Positions 15,071 through 21,472 of a DNA stretch of 21,720 nt are shown here, one piece after another. This stretch comes from a virus. A model generated the notes under the pieces. The model saw only the letters and a program-made list of their open reading frames with translations, was not told the origin of the DNA and did not search any database. Position 1 is the stretch's first letter. Each line of letters starts with the position of its first letter. The stretch spans positions 1 to 21,720 of IMG/VR virus record IMGVR_UViG_3300006109_000045, one strand, 5' to 3'. A program made the translations under genes and the position numbers.

Positions 15071-16508
15071 ACGGGTTGACCCTCCTGGGCTGTGTGTCAT
15101 CGACGTAAATGTCAGTGTCATTATACACATGATCGATCACAAGGAAACCCATATCTCGGAGAAGACGCAATCCCTGCGTCGTGGCGTCCACCAAGTCATC
15201 GTGCCGGACTTCGGGGAAAGCGCAAAGCTGGCTAATCAGGGGCTCGGCCCATGACCTGGGGGTGTTAGGCTTCTTGGTGGACTCGGGCACATAGACCAAG
15301 CCCCGTTGAATGATGGGGGAGACCACGTTCAGGCGCTGTGTCTTGTCCGCCATCCCTGGGTTGTAAGATCTGACCTGCAGGCCGGTGCGCTGCAAGTCTT
15401 GGATTAGGCTGATGCCGGCGGACTTGTCCTCAATCAGAATCAGGTCAACCTTCTTCCCGTTGCCAAACTCGTTGGGGTCGCCATACACAGTGCTGGCTTC
15501 ATCGACCACGCGGGGTCGAAGGTCTGGGTACTGCATATGCTCTTCCCAGCAATCAATAATCATGACCGACATGGGGGAGTCAGGCCCAGGCTTGAAGATG
15601 CCAAACACGACGCAGGCTGTGGGATCGTTATGCGTTTTGTCCGAGGTCGCGCAATCATAGCTCTGGACCACGTACTCAAAGCGAGGCAAAGCGCGAGGCT
15701 CGCCATTCTCAAAGTACGCAGGCCAAAGCTGAAACCAATCCCGTTTGACGATACCGGCTTCTTCTGGATCGATCAGCTCGGCGTAGATTTCTTGCCTGCC
15801 GATCTTGGTGCCCTCATACTGAAGAATCTGCTTCTTGTATGTGGGAGCCAAGTTGTCGATGTTGTCATAGGTCGATGCCATTGTGTAGGCAACATCATCC
15901 CCATCGCGCTGGACCAGCTCCACGATCTTAGGCTTAGGCTTTGGCGTGGTTGTGCATATGAGCTGTGGGTGCTTACCTAGGCGCATGCCAAAAGCGATCA
16001 TGTCCCAGGCATCGTCCAAGTATTGCCAAGCTGCCAACTCATCAAGCCAGCCTCTATGAAACTGTGGGCCCCGGAATCGCTCCGGCTCAGAGGCCGGAAT
16101 GCCTTTGATGATGCTGCCATTCTTAAGCGTGAGCTCATGCAACGACTTGACATACGTGTCTATAAGAATGTTGGGGCACACCGACAGGAGTCCAGAGTCT
16201 CCCTCAAAGCAAACATCGCGCACATCACCTGATGTGGGAGCAGAGACCAAAGTGCGAGTCCCCGGGTTTGCCCATGCGTACCACCAAGTGTCCTCTGCCG
16301 CAGTTCGAGTCTTGCCCGCACCACGACCCGCCAACAAAAGCCAAATGTCCCACCACTCGCCGCTAGGCGGAATCTGGTGATCGTTTGCAATTGTCAACCA
16401 CTTGGTTCTGGCTTTAACGGCAGCTTTCCACTCAGGGCTGGACTGATTGAGATCGGGCCCAGACTTGATGCGACGCGCTATGCGTTCACTCGTCGCTTGA
16501 CTCAGCAT
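15060..16508 (-). CDS. terL: Terminase large subunit (ATPase and nuclease)
   Basis: This 482-aa packaging motor has all the expected motifs. The Walker A motif is LLLAGRGAGKT (57-67), Walker B is GWLDEL (153-158) with catalytic Glu157, and the coupling motif is TTTPKP (186-191). The C-terminal RNase H-like nuclease has its acidic residues at SYDCA (Asp285), LILIED (Glu360, Asp361) and RHDDLVDA (Asp437-438, Asp441). It pumps DNA into the prohead through the portal ring encoded two genes downstream and cuts it at the end. Length is normal for the family (about 450-550 aa) and no motif is damaged. It overlaps the small-subunit gene by 23 bases; AAGG precedes the ATG at about 8 bases. The packaging type (cos or pac) cannot be told from this sequence. 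Confidence 0.95.
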   Translation of the reverse strand: MLSQATSERIARRIKSGPDLNQSSPEWKAAVKARTKWLTIANDHQIPPSGEWWDIWLLLAGRGAGKTRTAAEDTWWYAWANPGTRTLVSAPTSGDVRDVCFEGDSGLLSVCPNILIDTYVKSLHELTLKNGSIIKGIPASEPERFRGPQFHRGWLDELAAWQYLDDAWDMIAFGMRLGKHPQLICTTTPKPKPKIVELVQRDGDDVAYTMASTYDNIDNLAPTYKKQILQYEGTKIGRQEIYAELIDPEEAGIVKRDWFQLWPAYFENGEPRALPRFEYVVQSYDCATSDKTHNDPTACVVFGIFKPGPDSPMSVMIIDCWEEHMQYPDLRPRVVDEASTVYGDPNEFGNGKKVDLILIEDKSAGISLIQDLQRTGLQVRSYNPGMADKTQRLNVVSPIIQRGLVYVPESTKKPNTPRSWAEPLISQLCAFPEVRHDDLVDATTQGLRLLRDMGFLVIDHVYNDTDIYVDDTQPRRVNPYAV

Positions 16509-16938
16509 CAGCTTGCCTTGCAGCTAACAGATCTTGCATCAGATCTTTTGCAAAGTCATGTATGACGTCGACTTCAATCGCGTCGCCATTTCTGCCGGAC
16601 ACTTCAACGCGCGTATTTTCACGATACTCAGGAAAACGCGCTTGCACGATAAACTTAAACAGTTGTGTGTTAACACGCGGCCCGCCGGGGACTTCGACCA
16701 TGTGTGACTCGGCAAGCTTTTCATAATGTTTGCGCGCCAGATCATGTGCTTCATTCATGGCGCGAAGAAAATCAGGGTGTGCCATTTCCCACTCAGGGAT
16801 TAGTGCAGATGAAATCCCGAGTTCGCATGCAATTGCAGTGCGTGAAAGACCCTGTCGCCCGTATTCAATGACACGGTCACACATGGCGGGATCGTATTTA
16901 GTGGGACGCCCGCGACCACGCTTAACTGGTGTATTCAT
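16486..16938 (-). CDS. terS: Terminase small subunit
   Basis: This is a 150-aa protein from the ATG at 16938; a TTG at 16980 would add 14 residues but looks unlikely. The N-terminus MNTPVKRGRGRPTKYDPAMC is followed by an HTH (RVIEYGRQGLSRTAIACELG and ISSALIPEWEMAHPDF), the DNA-recognition part of many small terminases. Then comes a helical EAHDLARKHYEKLAESHMVE and a C-terminal acidic helix (DFAKDLMQDLLAARQADAES) that would contact the large subunit. The GRGRPTKYD opening is common in this family. It selects phage DNA for packaging and forms a ring. The gene lies directly upstream of terL with a 23-base overlap, a classic arrangement. A regulator with the same HTH is less likely because of this pairing. 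Confidence 0.86.
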   Translation of the reverse strand: MNTPVKRGRGRPTKYDPAMCDRVIEYGRQGLSRTAIACELGISSALIPEWEMAHPDFLRAMNEAHDLARKHYEKLAESHMVEVPGGPRVNTQLFKFIVQARFPEYRENTRVEVSGRNGDAIEVDVIHDFAKDLMQDLLAARQADAESSDE

Positions 16939-17169
16939 ACCAACGATTGTACACTCAATTTTTGCAGGTCGTACACACAATTTGTAGTTACAAAAAAAGT
17001 TACAAACAGCGCGAAAACTTTTATACGAGCGATATATATACTCTTTAAATATATATTTTATAAAGTATTGTAATTAATGTAATTAGGTAATTAGAACACA
17101 GAGTCAACAACTTAGAGCCCGGTCTTAATGTAATCTATACATAACTATGCTGCTTGTTTTTGTAACTTA
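16939..17169 (-). promoter_or_regulatory. AT-rich gap between primase and terminase genes; probable late-gene control region
   Basis: These 231 bases hold no gene. The centre (about 17020-17095) is very AT-rich (TATATATA, ATATATATTTTATAAAG) and has three spaced copies of GTAATTA (17070, 17079 and 17087). AAGTTACAAA at 16998-17006 and its inverted form at 17159-17167 flank the AT-rich core. On the minus strand TTGACT (17107-17102) lies 16 bases before TAATTA, a weak -35/-10 pair. I see no strong terminator for the primase gene. A late promoter for the packaging cluster or a replication-associated element is plausible. Confidence 0.5.
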
Positions 17170-19299
17170 TCAAAAAGATTCGTTAGAATTCTGCACTTCA
17201 CGTGCAATTGCGTCAGCTGTCTTTTCCGCGACCTGCCTCTTATTACACGTATTGATTACATTTTGTAATCCGACCATCCATCCTCGAACCGTGATAGTTT
17301 TGTACGAATCTGTGGGGTCTTTCTTCAAAGTCACGATGACTTCGTCACCAGGATGCAGGTTTGCGAGCGCTGCTTTGATGTACTTGGTTGCGGGGATTTT
17401 CTCCTCACCTTGCCAAGTTTTGAACAGTATTTGCAGTTGTTGGTTGGTGAAGAACGCAGCCTCACCAATGTTGGACTTAGTCCACTCAATGAGATCGTTG
17501 GCGAATTGCTGCGTTGGGGATTGCGAGAGCTTAACGATTTGAGCTTTGCGTTTGGTGTTTGGCGCTGCCTCAAAGGGGTCAAAGTTTGCAATGTCTCTTT
17601 CATAGTACCAATTAAGCACGTGGCTAAAGCCGCCGGCCCTTGCCCACTTCATTAGCTCATTGACCATGGGCCGCGTCTCTTTGTTGGTCAGCGTTTCAGG
17701 TTTGTAAATGGCTTCACGGCGTGCGTTATTGCCCATCGTTGTCACATAGGGCCTATTGGTAGTGAAGACAAAGTTCATGAAGTTTTCTATCGAGTATTGA
17801 TGCCCATACTTATTGTTGATAGTTATTTCTTTTGATGTGATGAAGTTCTTAAGCTTGGCGGAGTGGTCTTCACGGTCAGATGAGGGCTCATTCACAACCA
17901 CAAAGATCTTATTCTTCAAGATACCGTTGAAGGAGCCAAATAGTTCATCGGGGCCCACTATGCAAGCAGCGCCGCCTTCTCCAATGCCCATCATCTCGGC
18001 TATGAACTCCGCCACGGCTGATTTGCCAATGCCCTCAATGTTGGAGACAAATTGCGGGGTTGTATTATTTCGCCTATGAGGAAATTGTATGATGTTGGCC
18101 ACCCAGTTGTGCCAATAGTCAGCAAACTCGGGCTCATCCCTAAAGAAATAGTCGCAGAATTTTGTGTATAGATCAATTGAACCGGCCAAGGGCTCATAGG
18201 CCCAGCTGTTGAGATAGTTGTAGCACCCATCCGGTGTGACGCGGAGCCCCTGGTATTGAGGAAAGACTCCTACTTTCCGAATATCACACCGCTTATGCCA
18301 CTTCTTATACTCCTCAAGCATAGCAACTTCTTTAGTCACTACTTTAGGGGGCTGGCCGGCTCGACCCTGCACCGTGTTGGTTTGGACAAAGATATGCTGT
18401 GCTGAGTCTATCTTAGCTTTTTGGAATGACATAATCAAGCCATCCCCTAGGCGGATCACATCCCCGTTGAACAATGCGTATTTGGTTGAGAATTCATGAA
18501 GCTTTACATCCAGTGTGTCAACTCCGTTCATAACAATGGAGATGCTGGTCATAACATCGCCGAGACTGCCCCCGGACTGCAAGTGATCGTCAATGGCGTA
18601 CTTAGCCCCCGGGCCTCTGCTAAACTTGCCAACTCTGCAAAGATGGACCTCAGCGCCCATACCTCTAAGCGTGATCGCTAGCTTAGTCTCTGCCAAAGCG
18701 ACCTGCTCATTCAACTCCCCATCGTCCTTGGCCCCGTCATAATCAAAAATGATGTAGACTTTTCTGGACTTGGACTCAAAGCTGGTTTTCTTTTTCCACA
18801 TAATCTGCATCAAATCCTTATGCAGATGTAGTCCATTTTTGTCTGTCCAACTCGTCACCCCTGCCAAGCCCAAACAAGCATAAGGCAATGAGCCCTTAAC
18901 TATTTCTTTGGTGATGGCCCAGGCTTTGAACTCGCCCTCTGTGATAATGATTGGCACATCCACGTCCATGAGGACTCTTGGCCAATTCGTTTTAGGTGGA
19001 AAATAGATATGACTGCCACTGGCTCGAGCCTGTGAGTACTTCATCTTGGTCTTTGGCTGTAATAGCCTGACACGGTTAAAACCGGTGTCTTGACCTTGAA
19101 CATCTCTGTAAGGTATTTTGACCGTCCACTCTTTGGTGTGGCCAATTAGCTCTTTTGTCTCCTCAGGGCTTAATAGCTCCAAACCTAGCTCGGCCTGGTC
19201 TATGTCTGTAAAGCCTCTGTCCGTGAGGAAGTTGTCATATAATTGTTGGGGTGTGATAACACTGGCGCCAAAGCCCGTTGGCGCTGTCTGCTTCTGCAT
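17170..19299 (-). CDS. Primase-helicase (DUF3854/toprim-like plus DUF5906-like helicase)
   Basis: This is a 709-aa protein with two halves. The N-terminal half has a toprim-like core: PIIITEGEFKA (116-126, Glu121 and Glu123), then YIIFDYDGAKDD (182-193, Asp186 and Asp188) and a GAKYAIDDHL element (231-240), the order seen in DUF3854-type primase domains. The C-terminal half is a superfamily-3-like ATPase of the DUF5906 type: Walker A NIEGIGKSAVAE (420-431), Walker B KIFVVVNEPSS (464-474), FTTNRP sensor motif (512-517) and a likely arginine finger at NNARREA (524-530). There is no N-terminal zinc-binding domain. It should unwind phage DNA and prime lagging strands. AGAGGA sits 6 bases before the ATG. 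It lies on the same strand as the virion genes and diverges from the plus-strand small genes. Confidence 0.88.
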   Translation of the reverse strand: MQKQTAPTGFGASVITPQQLYDNFLTDRGFTDIDQAELGLELLSPEETKELIGHTKEWTVKIPYRDVQGQDTGFNRVRLLQPKTKMKYSQARASGSHIYFPPKTNWPRVLMDVDVPIIITEGEFKAWAITKEIVKGSLPYACLGLAGVTSWTDKNGLHLHKDLMQIMWKKKTSFESKSRKVYIIFDYDGAKDDGELNEQVALAETKLAITLRGMGAEVHLCRVGKFSRGPGAKYAIDDHLQSGGSLGDVMTSISIVMNGVDTLDVKLHEFSTKYALFNGDVIRLGDGLIMSFQKAKIDSAQHIFVQTNTVQGRAGQPPKVVTKEVAMLEEYKKWHKRCDIRKVGVFPQYQGLRVTPDGCYNYLNSWAYEPLAGSIDLYTKFCDYFFRDEPEFADYWHNWVANIIQFPHRRNNTTPQFVSNIEGIGKSAVAEFIAEMMGIGEGGAACIVGPDELFGSFNGILKNKIFVVVNEPSSDREDHSAKLKNFITSKEITINNKYGHQYSIENFMNFVFTTNRPYVTTMGNNARREAIYKPETLTNKETRPMVNELMKWARAGGFSHVLNWYYERDIANFDPFEAAPNTKRKAQIVKLSQSPTQQFANDLIEWTKSNIGEAAFFTNQQLQILFKTWQGEEKIPATKYIKAALANLHPGDEVIVTLKKDPTDSYKTITVRGWMVGLQNVINTCNKRQVAEKTADAIAREVQNSNESF

Positions 19300-19462
19300 G
19301 AGACATCCTCTTTGCTAAACGTTTCAATAGTCAATGATGAGCTACTATACATCAAAAAATATGTGAAAAAAATTTATTTTTTGTGTGCGAAATCACGAAA
19401 GCAGCTGTATAATTTACTTACAGCACAGCTGCTGTAACTGACTATTGAAAGGAATTTATATC
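19300..19462. promoter_or_regulatory. Divergent control region between primase and plus-strand genes
   Basis: This 163-base gap serves both directions. On the minus strand TATAGT (19349-19344) is followed 10 bases on by TGACTATTGAAA (19333-19322) and the primase ribosome site. On the plus strand TATAAT (19408-19413) is followed by a small hairpin (19420-19435), TGACTATTGAAA (19439-19450) and an AAAGGA ribosome site. The centre (19350-19390) is A/T-rich. No convincing -35 elements are visible in either direction. Confidence 0.62.
19398..19413 (+). promoter_or_regulatory. Putative plus-strand promoter (-10 with repeated upstream word)
   Basis: AAAGCAGCTGTATAAT occurs here and identically at 20087-20102, each time upstream of a gene start. 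It combines a consensus -10 hexamer (TATAAT) with the word AGCAGCTGT. No good -35 sits at 16-18 bases, so activation or a phage-modified polymerase is possible. Confidence 0.6.
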
Positions 19463-19486
19463 ATGGCACATCAAAAATCTACCACC
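19419..19486 (+). repeat. Duplicated leader and start region, copy 1
   Basis: This 68-base unit is repeated at 19816-19883 with 4 mismatches by my count. It contains a hairpin (ACAGCA-CAGC-TGCTGT), the motif TGACTATTGAAA, the ribosome site, the ATG and the first eight codons (MAHQKSTT, against MAWQKSTT in copy 2). Confidence 0.9.
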
Positions 19487-19774
19487 GTTGCAGTCAACCT
19501 CACCCCCTTACAGTTGTCTACCCTTATGGACATTGTCGGTGACGAGGTCAACGCACAACGTCGCACTTTGAAAAAGGCCACCGCCCCTCGCGAAATCGCC
19601 TACGGTCGCGCTAAAATTGATTTCCTTCGTCAACTTGACAGCGTCTTAACTCAAAGCGCCAGCGCTGCCACCCGTGCCGATGTGATTCAGGACACGTTGC
19701 AAGCTGCCATCGAAGCTAAGATGGCTCTTGACCCTGCGCTCACCCTCGACGAATTGTCCATCCGTAACCGCTAA
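19463..19774 (+). CDS. 103-aa protein of unknown function, first gene of the plus-strand set
   Basis: The ATG at 19463 is preceded by AAAGGA at 9 bases; a TTG 18 bases upstream lies inside the conserved leader and is not the start. The protein begins MAHQKSTTVAVNLTPLQLST and is predicted mainly helical (LMDIVGDEVNAQRRTLKKAT, YGRAKIDFLRQLDSVLTQSA, then VIQDTLQAAIEAKMALDPAL). It is hydrophilic, has no Cys and no membrane segment, and gives the impression of a small helical bundle. I do not recognise a family. As the first gene behind a promoter facing away from the virion cluster it is probably expressed early. Its first eight residues nearly match those of the next gene because leader and start were duplicated. 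Confidence 0.72.
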   Translation: MAHQKSTTVAVNLTPLQLSTLMDIVGDEVNAQRRTLKKATAPREIAYGRAKIDFLRQLDSVLTQSASAATRADVIQDTLQAAIEAKMALDPALTLDELSIRNR

Positions 19775-19815
19775 CCCTTAAGGGGCATCCCGCAATGATG
19801 AACCTAAGAACTGAA

Positions 19816-19883
19816 TACAGCACAGCTGCTGTAATTGACTATTGAAAGGAATTTATATCATGGCATGGCAAAAATCTACCACC
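19816..19883 (+). repeat. Duplicated leader and start region, copy 2
   Basis: This is the partner of 19419-19486 at an offset of 397 bases. Hairpin, TGACTATTGAAA, ribosome site and start are conserved, but no TATAAT lies at the matching upstream place. This copy may therefore act on a read-through transcript or rely on a different promoter. Mismatches are at 19835 and 19866-19868. Confidence 0.9.
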
Positions 19884-20087
19884 ACCAAACATACCTGCGG
19901 CGGCCCGGTCTTCGGCAAAAAAACCGCTGGCTGCCCTCGCTGCGATGAGCTGCTGGCCGGCGCAAAGCCCACAGTTTGGAACTTCAACTCACGTAAAAAC
20001 CAAGAGCTCAGCTTAGCTCAGGCCATTCGGCAGCATAACTGCTTGACAAGCCGTTGCGGTCCAGTCTGCACGGCTTTTGAATGGTAA
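19860..20087 (+). CDS. 75-aa Cys/His small protein, probable zinc binder
   Basis: The protein starts MAWQKSTTTKHTCGGPVFGK. It carries six cysteines: C13, C25 and C28 (CPRC), C61, C66 and C70 (RCGPVC), plus His11 and His59. GGPVFGKKTAGCPRCDELLA and the ending RCGPVCTAFEW are a pattern I recall from small proteins in many phages of Gram-negative hosts; their function is not known to me. The Cys pairs could form one or two zinc sites linked by a helix (ELSLAQAIRQH). The ATG at 19860 has AAAGGA 9 bases upstream. An in-frame TTG at 19842 is part of the leader repeat and is rejected as start. Confidence 0.8.
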   Translation: MAWQKSTTTKHTCGGPVFGKKTAGCPRCDELLAGAKPTVWNFNSRKNQELSLAQAIRQHNCLTSRCGPVCTAFEW

Positions 20088-20126
20088 AAGCAGCTGTATA
20101 ATCCAATTTTGTTTGACTATTGAAAA
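20087..20126 (+). promoter_or_regulatory. Putative internal promoter and conserved leader
   Basis: AAAGCAGCTGTATAAT (20087-20102) begins at the last base of the stop codon of the preceding gene. After 11 bases TGACTATTGAAAA (20114-20126) follows, leading into AAAAGGA and the start at 20137. The hairpin of the two upstream leaders is absent here. Confidence 0.62.
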
Positions 20127-20136
20127 GGAATGTATC

Positions 20137-20328
20137 ATGGAAGACTTAGAAACTATCATCAAAACTATTGAATCAGATCGCCTATCGGTGTCTACCTGGG
20201 ACGATGGCGGCGTGTACATGCATGTTATGCGCAGTGGCTGCTCAATGGGTCTTACACTTACGCGTGATGAGGCCGAGCAGTTGATTGCCGGCTTGCAACA
20301 AATCATCAACTCGGTGGAGGCGGTATGA
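20137..20328 (+). CDS. 63-aa small protein of unknown function
   Basis: The start ATG at 20137 follows AAAAGGA by 7 bases. The protein has an N-terminal helix (MEDLETIIKTIESDRLSVST), a beta segment (WDDGGVYMHVMRSGCSMGLT) and a C-terminal helix (LTRDEAEQLIAGLQQIINSV). This alpha-beta-alpha layout with TRDEAEQLIAGL is seen in small phage regulatory or accessory proteins, but I cannot name it. It overlaps the next gene by 4 bases (ATGA), so the two are probably co-translated. Confidence 0.68.
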   Translation: MEDLETIIKTIESDRLSVSTWDDGGVYMHVMRSGCSMGLTLTRDEAEQLIAGLQQIINSVEAV

Positions 20329-20579
20329 CACAAACAATGGTATGCCCTAACAGTTTATACGAGTTCCTTGGTGACATTGACGGTGTCCCCATGACCCTGT
20401 GGTATGACTACACACCGGCTGAGCGGGGTTCATACTACGAGCCCAGCTACGATGCTAGTATTGAAATTTGCAATGTGATGGTCAATGGTGTAGAGCTTGG
20501 CCACATCTTGTCTGACAAGCAAATTGCGATGTTGGAAGAACAGATTTATAAAGCACTTGATGAGGTTGACTATGACTAA
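20325..20579 (+). CDS. 84-aa phage protein of unknown function
   Basis: This is an acidic, Tyr-rich protein: SLYEFLGDIDGVPMTLWYDY, then PAERGSYYEPSYDASIEICN, VMVNGVELGHILSDKQIAML and a helical end (EEQIYKALDEVDYD). Two strand pairs followed by a helix are likely. The word ISDKQIAMLEEQIYKAL-like ending suggests a short C-terminal helix for dimerisation or binding. The start overlaps the previous stop (ATGA) and the end overlaps the next start by 8 bases. No recognised family. Confidence 0.66.
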   Translation: MTQTMVCPNSLYEFLGDIDGVPMTLWYDYTPAERGSYYEPSYDASIEICNVMVNGVELGHILSDKQIAMLEEQIYKALDEVDYD

Positions 20580-20685
20580 TTGGGATGAAAAAGAACCTAG
20601 TGTTTGGGTTGTTTGGGCCGTGGCAGCTTTTTGGCTGCTGCTTTTTTGGATGGGCATATGGATGCTCTTTGCTTTTCTGGAGTAA
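20572..20685 (+). CDS. 37-aa Trp-rich membrane peptide
   Basis: This short gene starts MTNWDEKEPSVWVVWAVAAF and continues with WLLLFWMGIWMLFAFLE. After a charged 10-residue N-terminus, residues 11-36 form one continuous hydrophobic segment, long enough for a single membrane pass. Six Trp (4, 12, 15, 21, 26 and 30) make it unusual. It overlaps the upstream gene by 8 bases and its stop is 1 base before the next ATG, so it sits in frame-tight order with its neighbours, which supports it as real. A small holin-like, superinfection-exclusion or membrane-anchoring peptide is possible; no lysis partner is visible nearby. Confidence 0.6.
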   Translation: MTNWDEKEPSVWVVWAVAAFWLLLFWMGIWMLFAFLE

Positions 20686-20686
20686 T

Positions 20687-20908
20687 ATGATTTTAGTTAA
20701 AAAAGAATTGTGGGAAGAATCCTTTGAGGATTGGGCCAAGCTGCTCAAAACAGCCAAGTCCGAGGAATTGCTGGACGATCCCAAAGCGGTGTGGGACGAG
20801 GCTTGGCGACAAGCCGTCATGATTTGCATTGCAACGGTGGACCAGCACGCTGACTTAACCACGGCTGACAAACTGAATCAACACATTTTAAGGAAGCTAC
20901 TTAAATGA
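20687..20908 (+). CDS. 73-aa helical protein of unknown function
   Basis: The ATG at 20687 comes 1 base after the stop of the 37-aa gene. The protein is strongly helical: MILVKKELWEESFEDWAKLL, then KTAKSEELLDDPKAVWDEAW, RQAVMICIATVDQHADLTTA and DKLNQHILRKLLK. Trp at positions 9, 16, 36 and 40 and alternating charged residues suggest a small helical bundle. It overlaps the next gene by 4 bases (ATGA). No clear ribosome site is seen, so coupling is likely. The family is not recognised. Confidence 0.62.
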   Translation: MILVKKELWEESFEDWAKLLKTAKSEELLDDPKAVWDEAWRQAVMICIATVDQHADLTTADKLNQHILRKLLK

Positions 20909-21210
20909 AAGAGTTCATTGGCACAGAGCATGACAATAAGACCGAGGCTGAAAAGCAAGCTCTTATTGAATTGGCAAGACAAGGCCGTGACGCGCCAGGC
21001 ACAGCCCAAATCCTTGGCGCCCCTCCACCCCCGGTTGACAATGGCACTAATCTGCTGCCTGATCAAACCAACGTGACTGGGCAAGGGGACACCAACGCCT
21101 TGCAACGGTTCATCAATATGTATCAGCCCGGTGAATTGGTTGCACGACAAAACTTTCGTAAACACTTACTTCAAGTCCTTGAAGAATGGAAAGGCATACC
21201 CCATGACTGA
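20905..21210 (+). CDS. 101-aa hydrophilic protein of unknown function
   Basis: The protein begins MKEFIGTEHDNKTEAEKQAL and has a Pro/Gly-rich middle (APGTAQILGAPPPPVDNGTN), then TNALQRFINMYQPGELVARQ and a helical end NFRKHLLQVLEEWKGIPHD. Two helical ends joined by a flexible proline linker are suggested. Start and stop both overlap neighbours (4 bases before, 8 after). I see no motif that assigns a function. Confidence 0.6.
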   Translation: MKEFIGTEHDNKTEAEKQALIELARQGRDAPGTAQILGAPPPPVDNGTNLLPDQTNVTGQGDTNALQRFINMYQPGELVARQNFRKHLLQVLEEWKGIPHD

Positions 21211-21472
21211 CGAACAAATTATTGAGATGGCTAAACAGGCGTGGTCTGATGCTGGTGAAGGGTGGGTTGTAGATCGTTGGTTTAATGGCAGGGCCAAAGC
21301 GTTTATAGCCTTTGCCAAACTGGCGGCACAGCATGAGCGTGAGGCGTGTGCTGAGATGTGCAAGAAGCACGCTGATGTTTATGGGGCGTTTGAGCCAACC
21401 CCGTCATTTCAAGCGGCATGGGCGGCTTGCATTGACCTTCGCGACACAATCCGAGCAAGAGGTGAAGTATGA
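21203..21472 (+). CDS. 89-aa protein, first of a paralogous pair
   Basis: The start ATG at 21203 gives MTDEQIIEMAKQAWSDAGEG, then FIAFAKLAAQHEREACAEMC and a C-terminal LRDTIRARGEV. The block FAKL-A--[HY]EREACAE-[CL] followed by IRARG is shared with the next gene, and is a pattern I know from small accessory proteins of many tailed phages, function unknown. It is helical and hydrophilic with two cysteines near the middle (CAEMCKK) that the paralogue lacks in part. It overlaps upstream by 8 bases and downstream by 4. Confidence 0.72.
   Translation: MTDEQIIEMAKQAWSDAGEGWVVDRWFNGRAKAFIAFAKLAAQHEREACAEMCKKHADVYGAFEPTPSFQAAWAACIDLRDTIRARGEV

Noticed and set aside
15071-15130. Longer start (ATG at 15130) for the 690-aa protein.
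   Set aside because: It would overlap terL by 71 bases with no ribosome site, whereas the ATG at 15070 has AGGAGG 10 bases upstream.
16939-16980. TTG start adding 14 residues to the small terminase.
   Set aside because: The ATG at 16938 gives the usual GRGRPTKYD opening; the extra residues look unlike the family.
19404-19424. LexA-like CTGT...ACAG site near the plus promoter.
   Set aside because: The spacing between CTGT and ACAG is 11 bases, not the 8 of a standard LexA box.
19775-19815. CCCTTAAGGG as a terminator after the 103-aa gene.
   Set aside because: It is a perfect palindrome with no loop and no T-run, so it is not a convincing terminator.
20043-20048. TTGACA as a -35 box.
   Set aside because: It lies inside the 75-aa gene, 48 bases before the nearest TATAAT, so it cannot pair with it.
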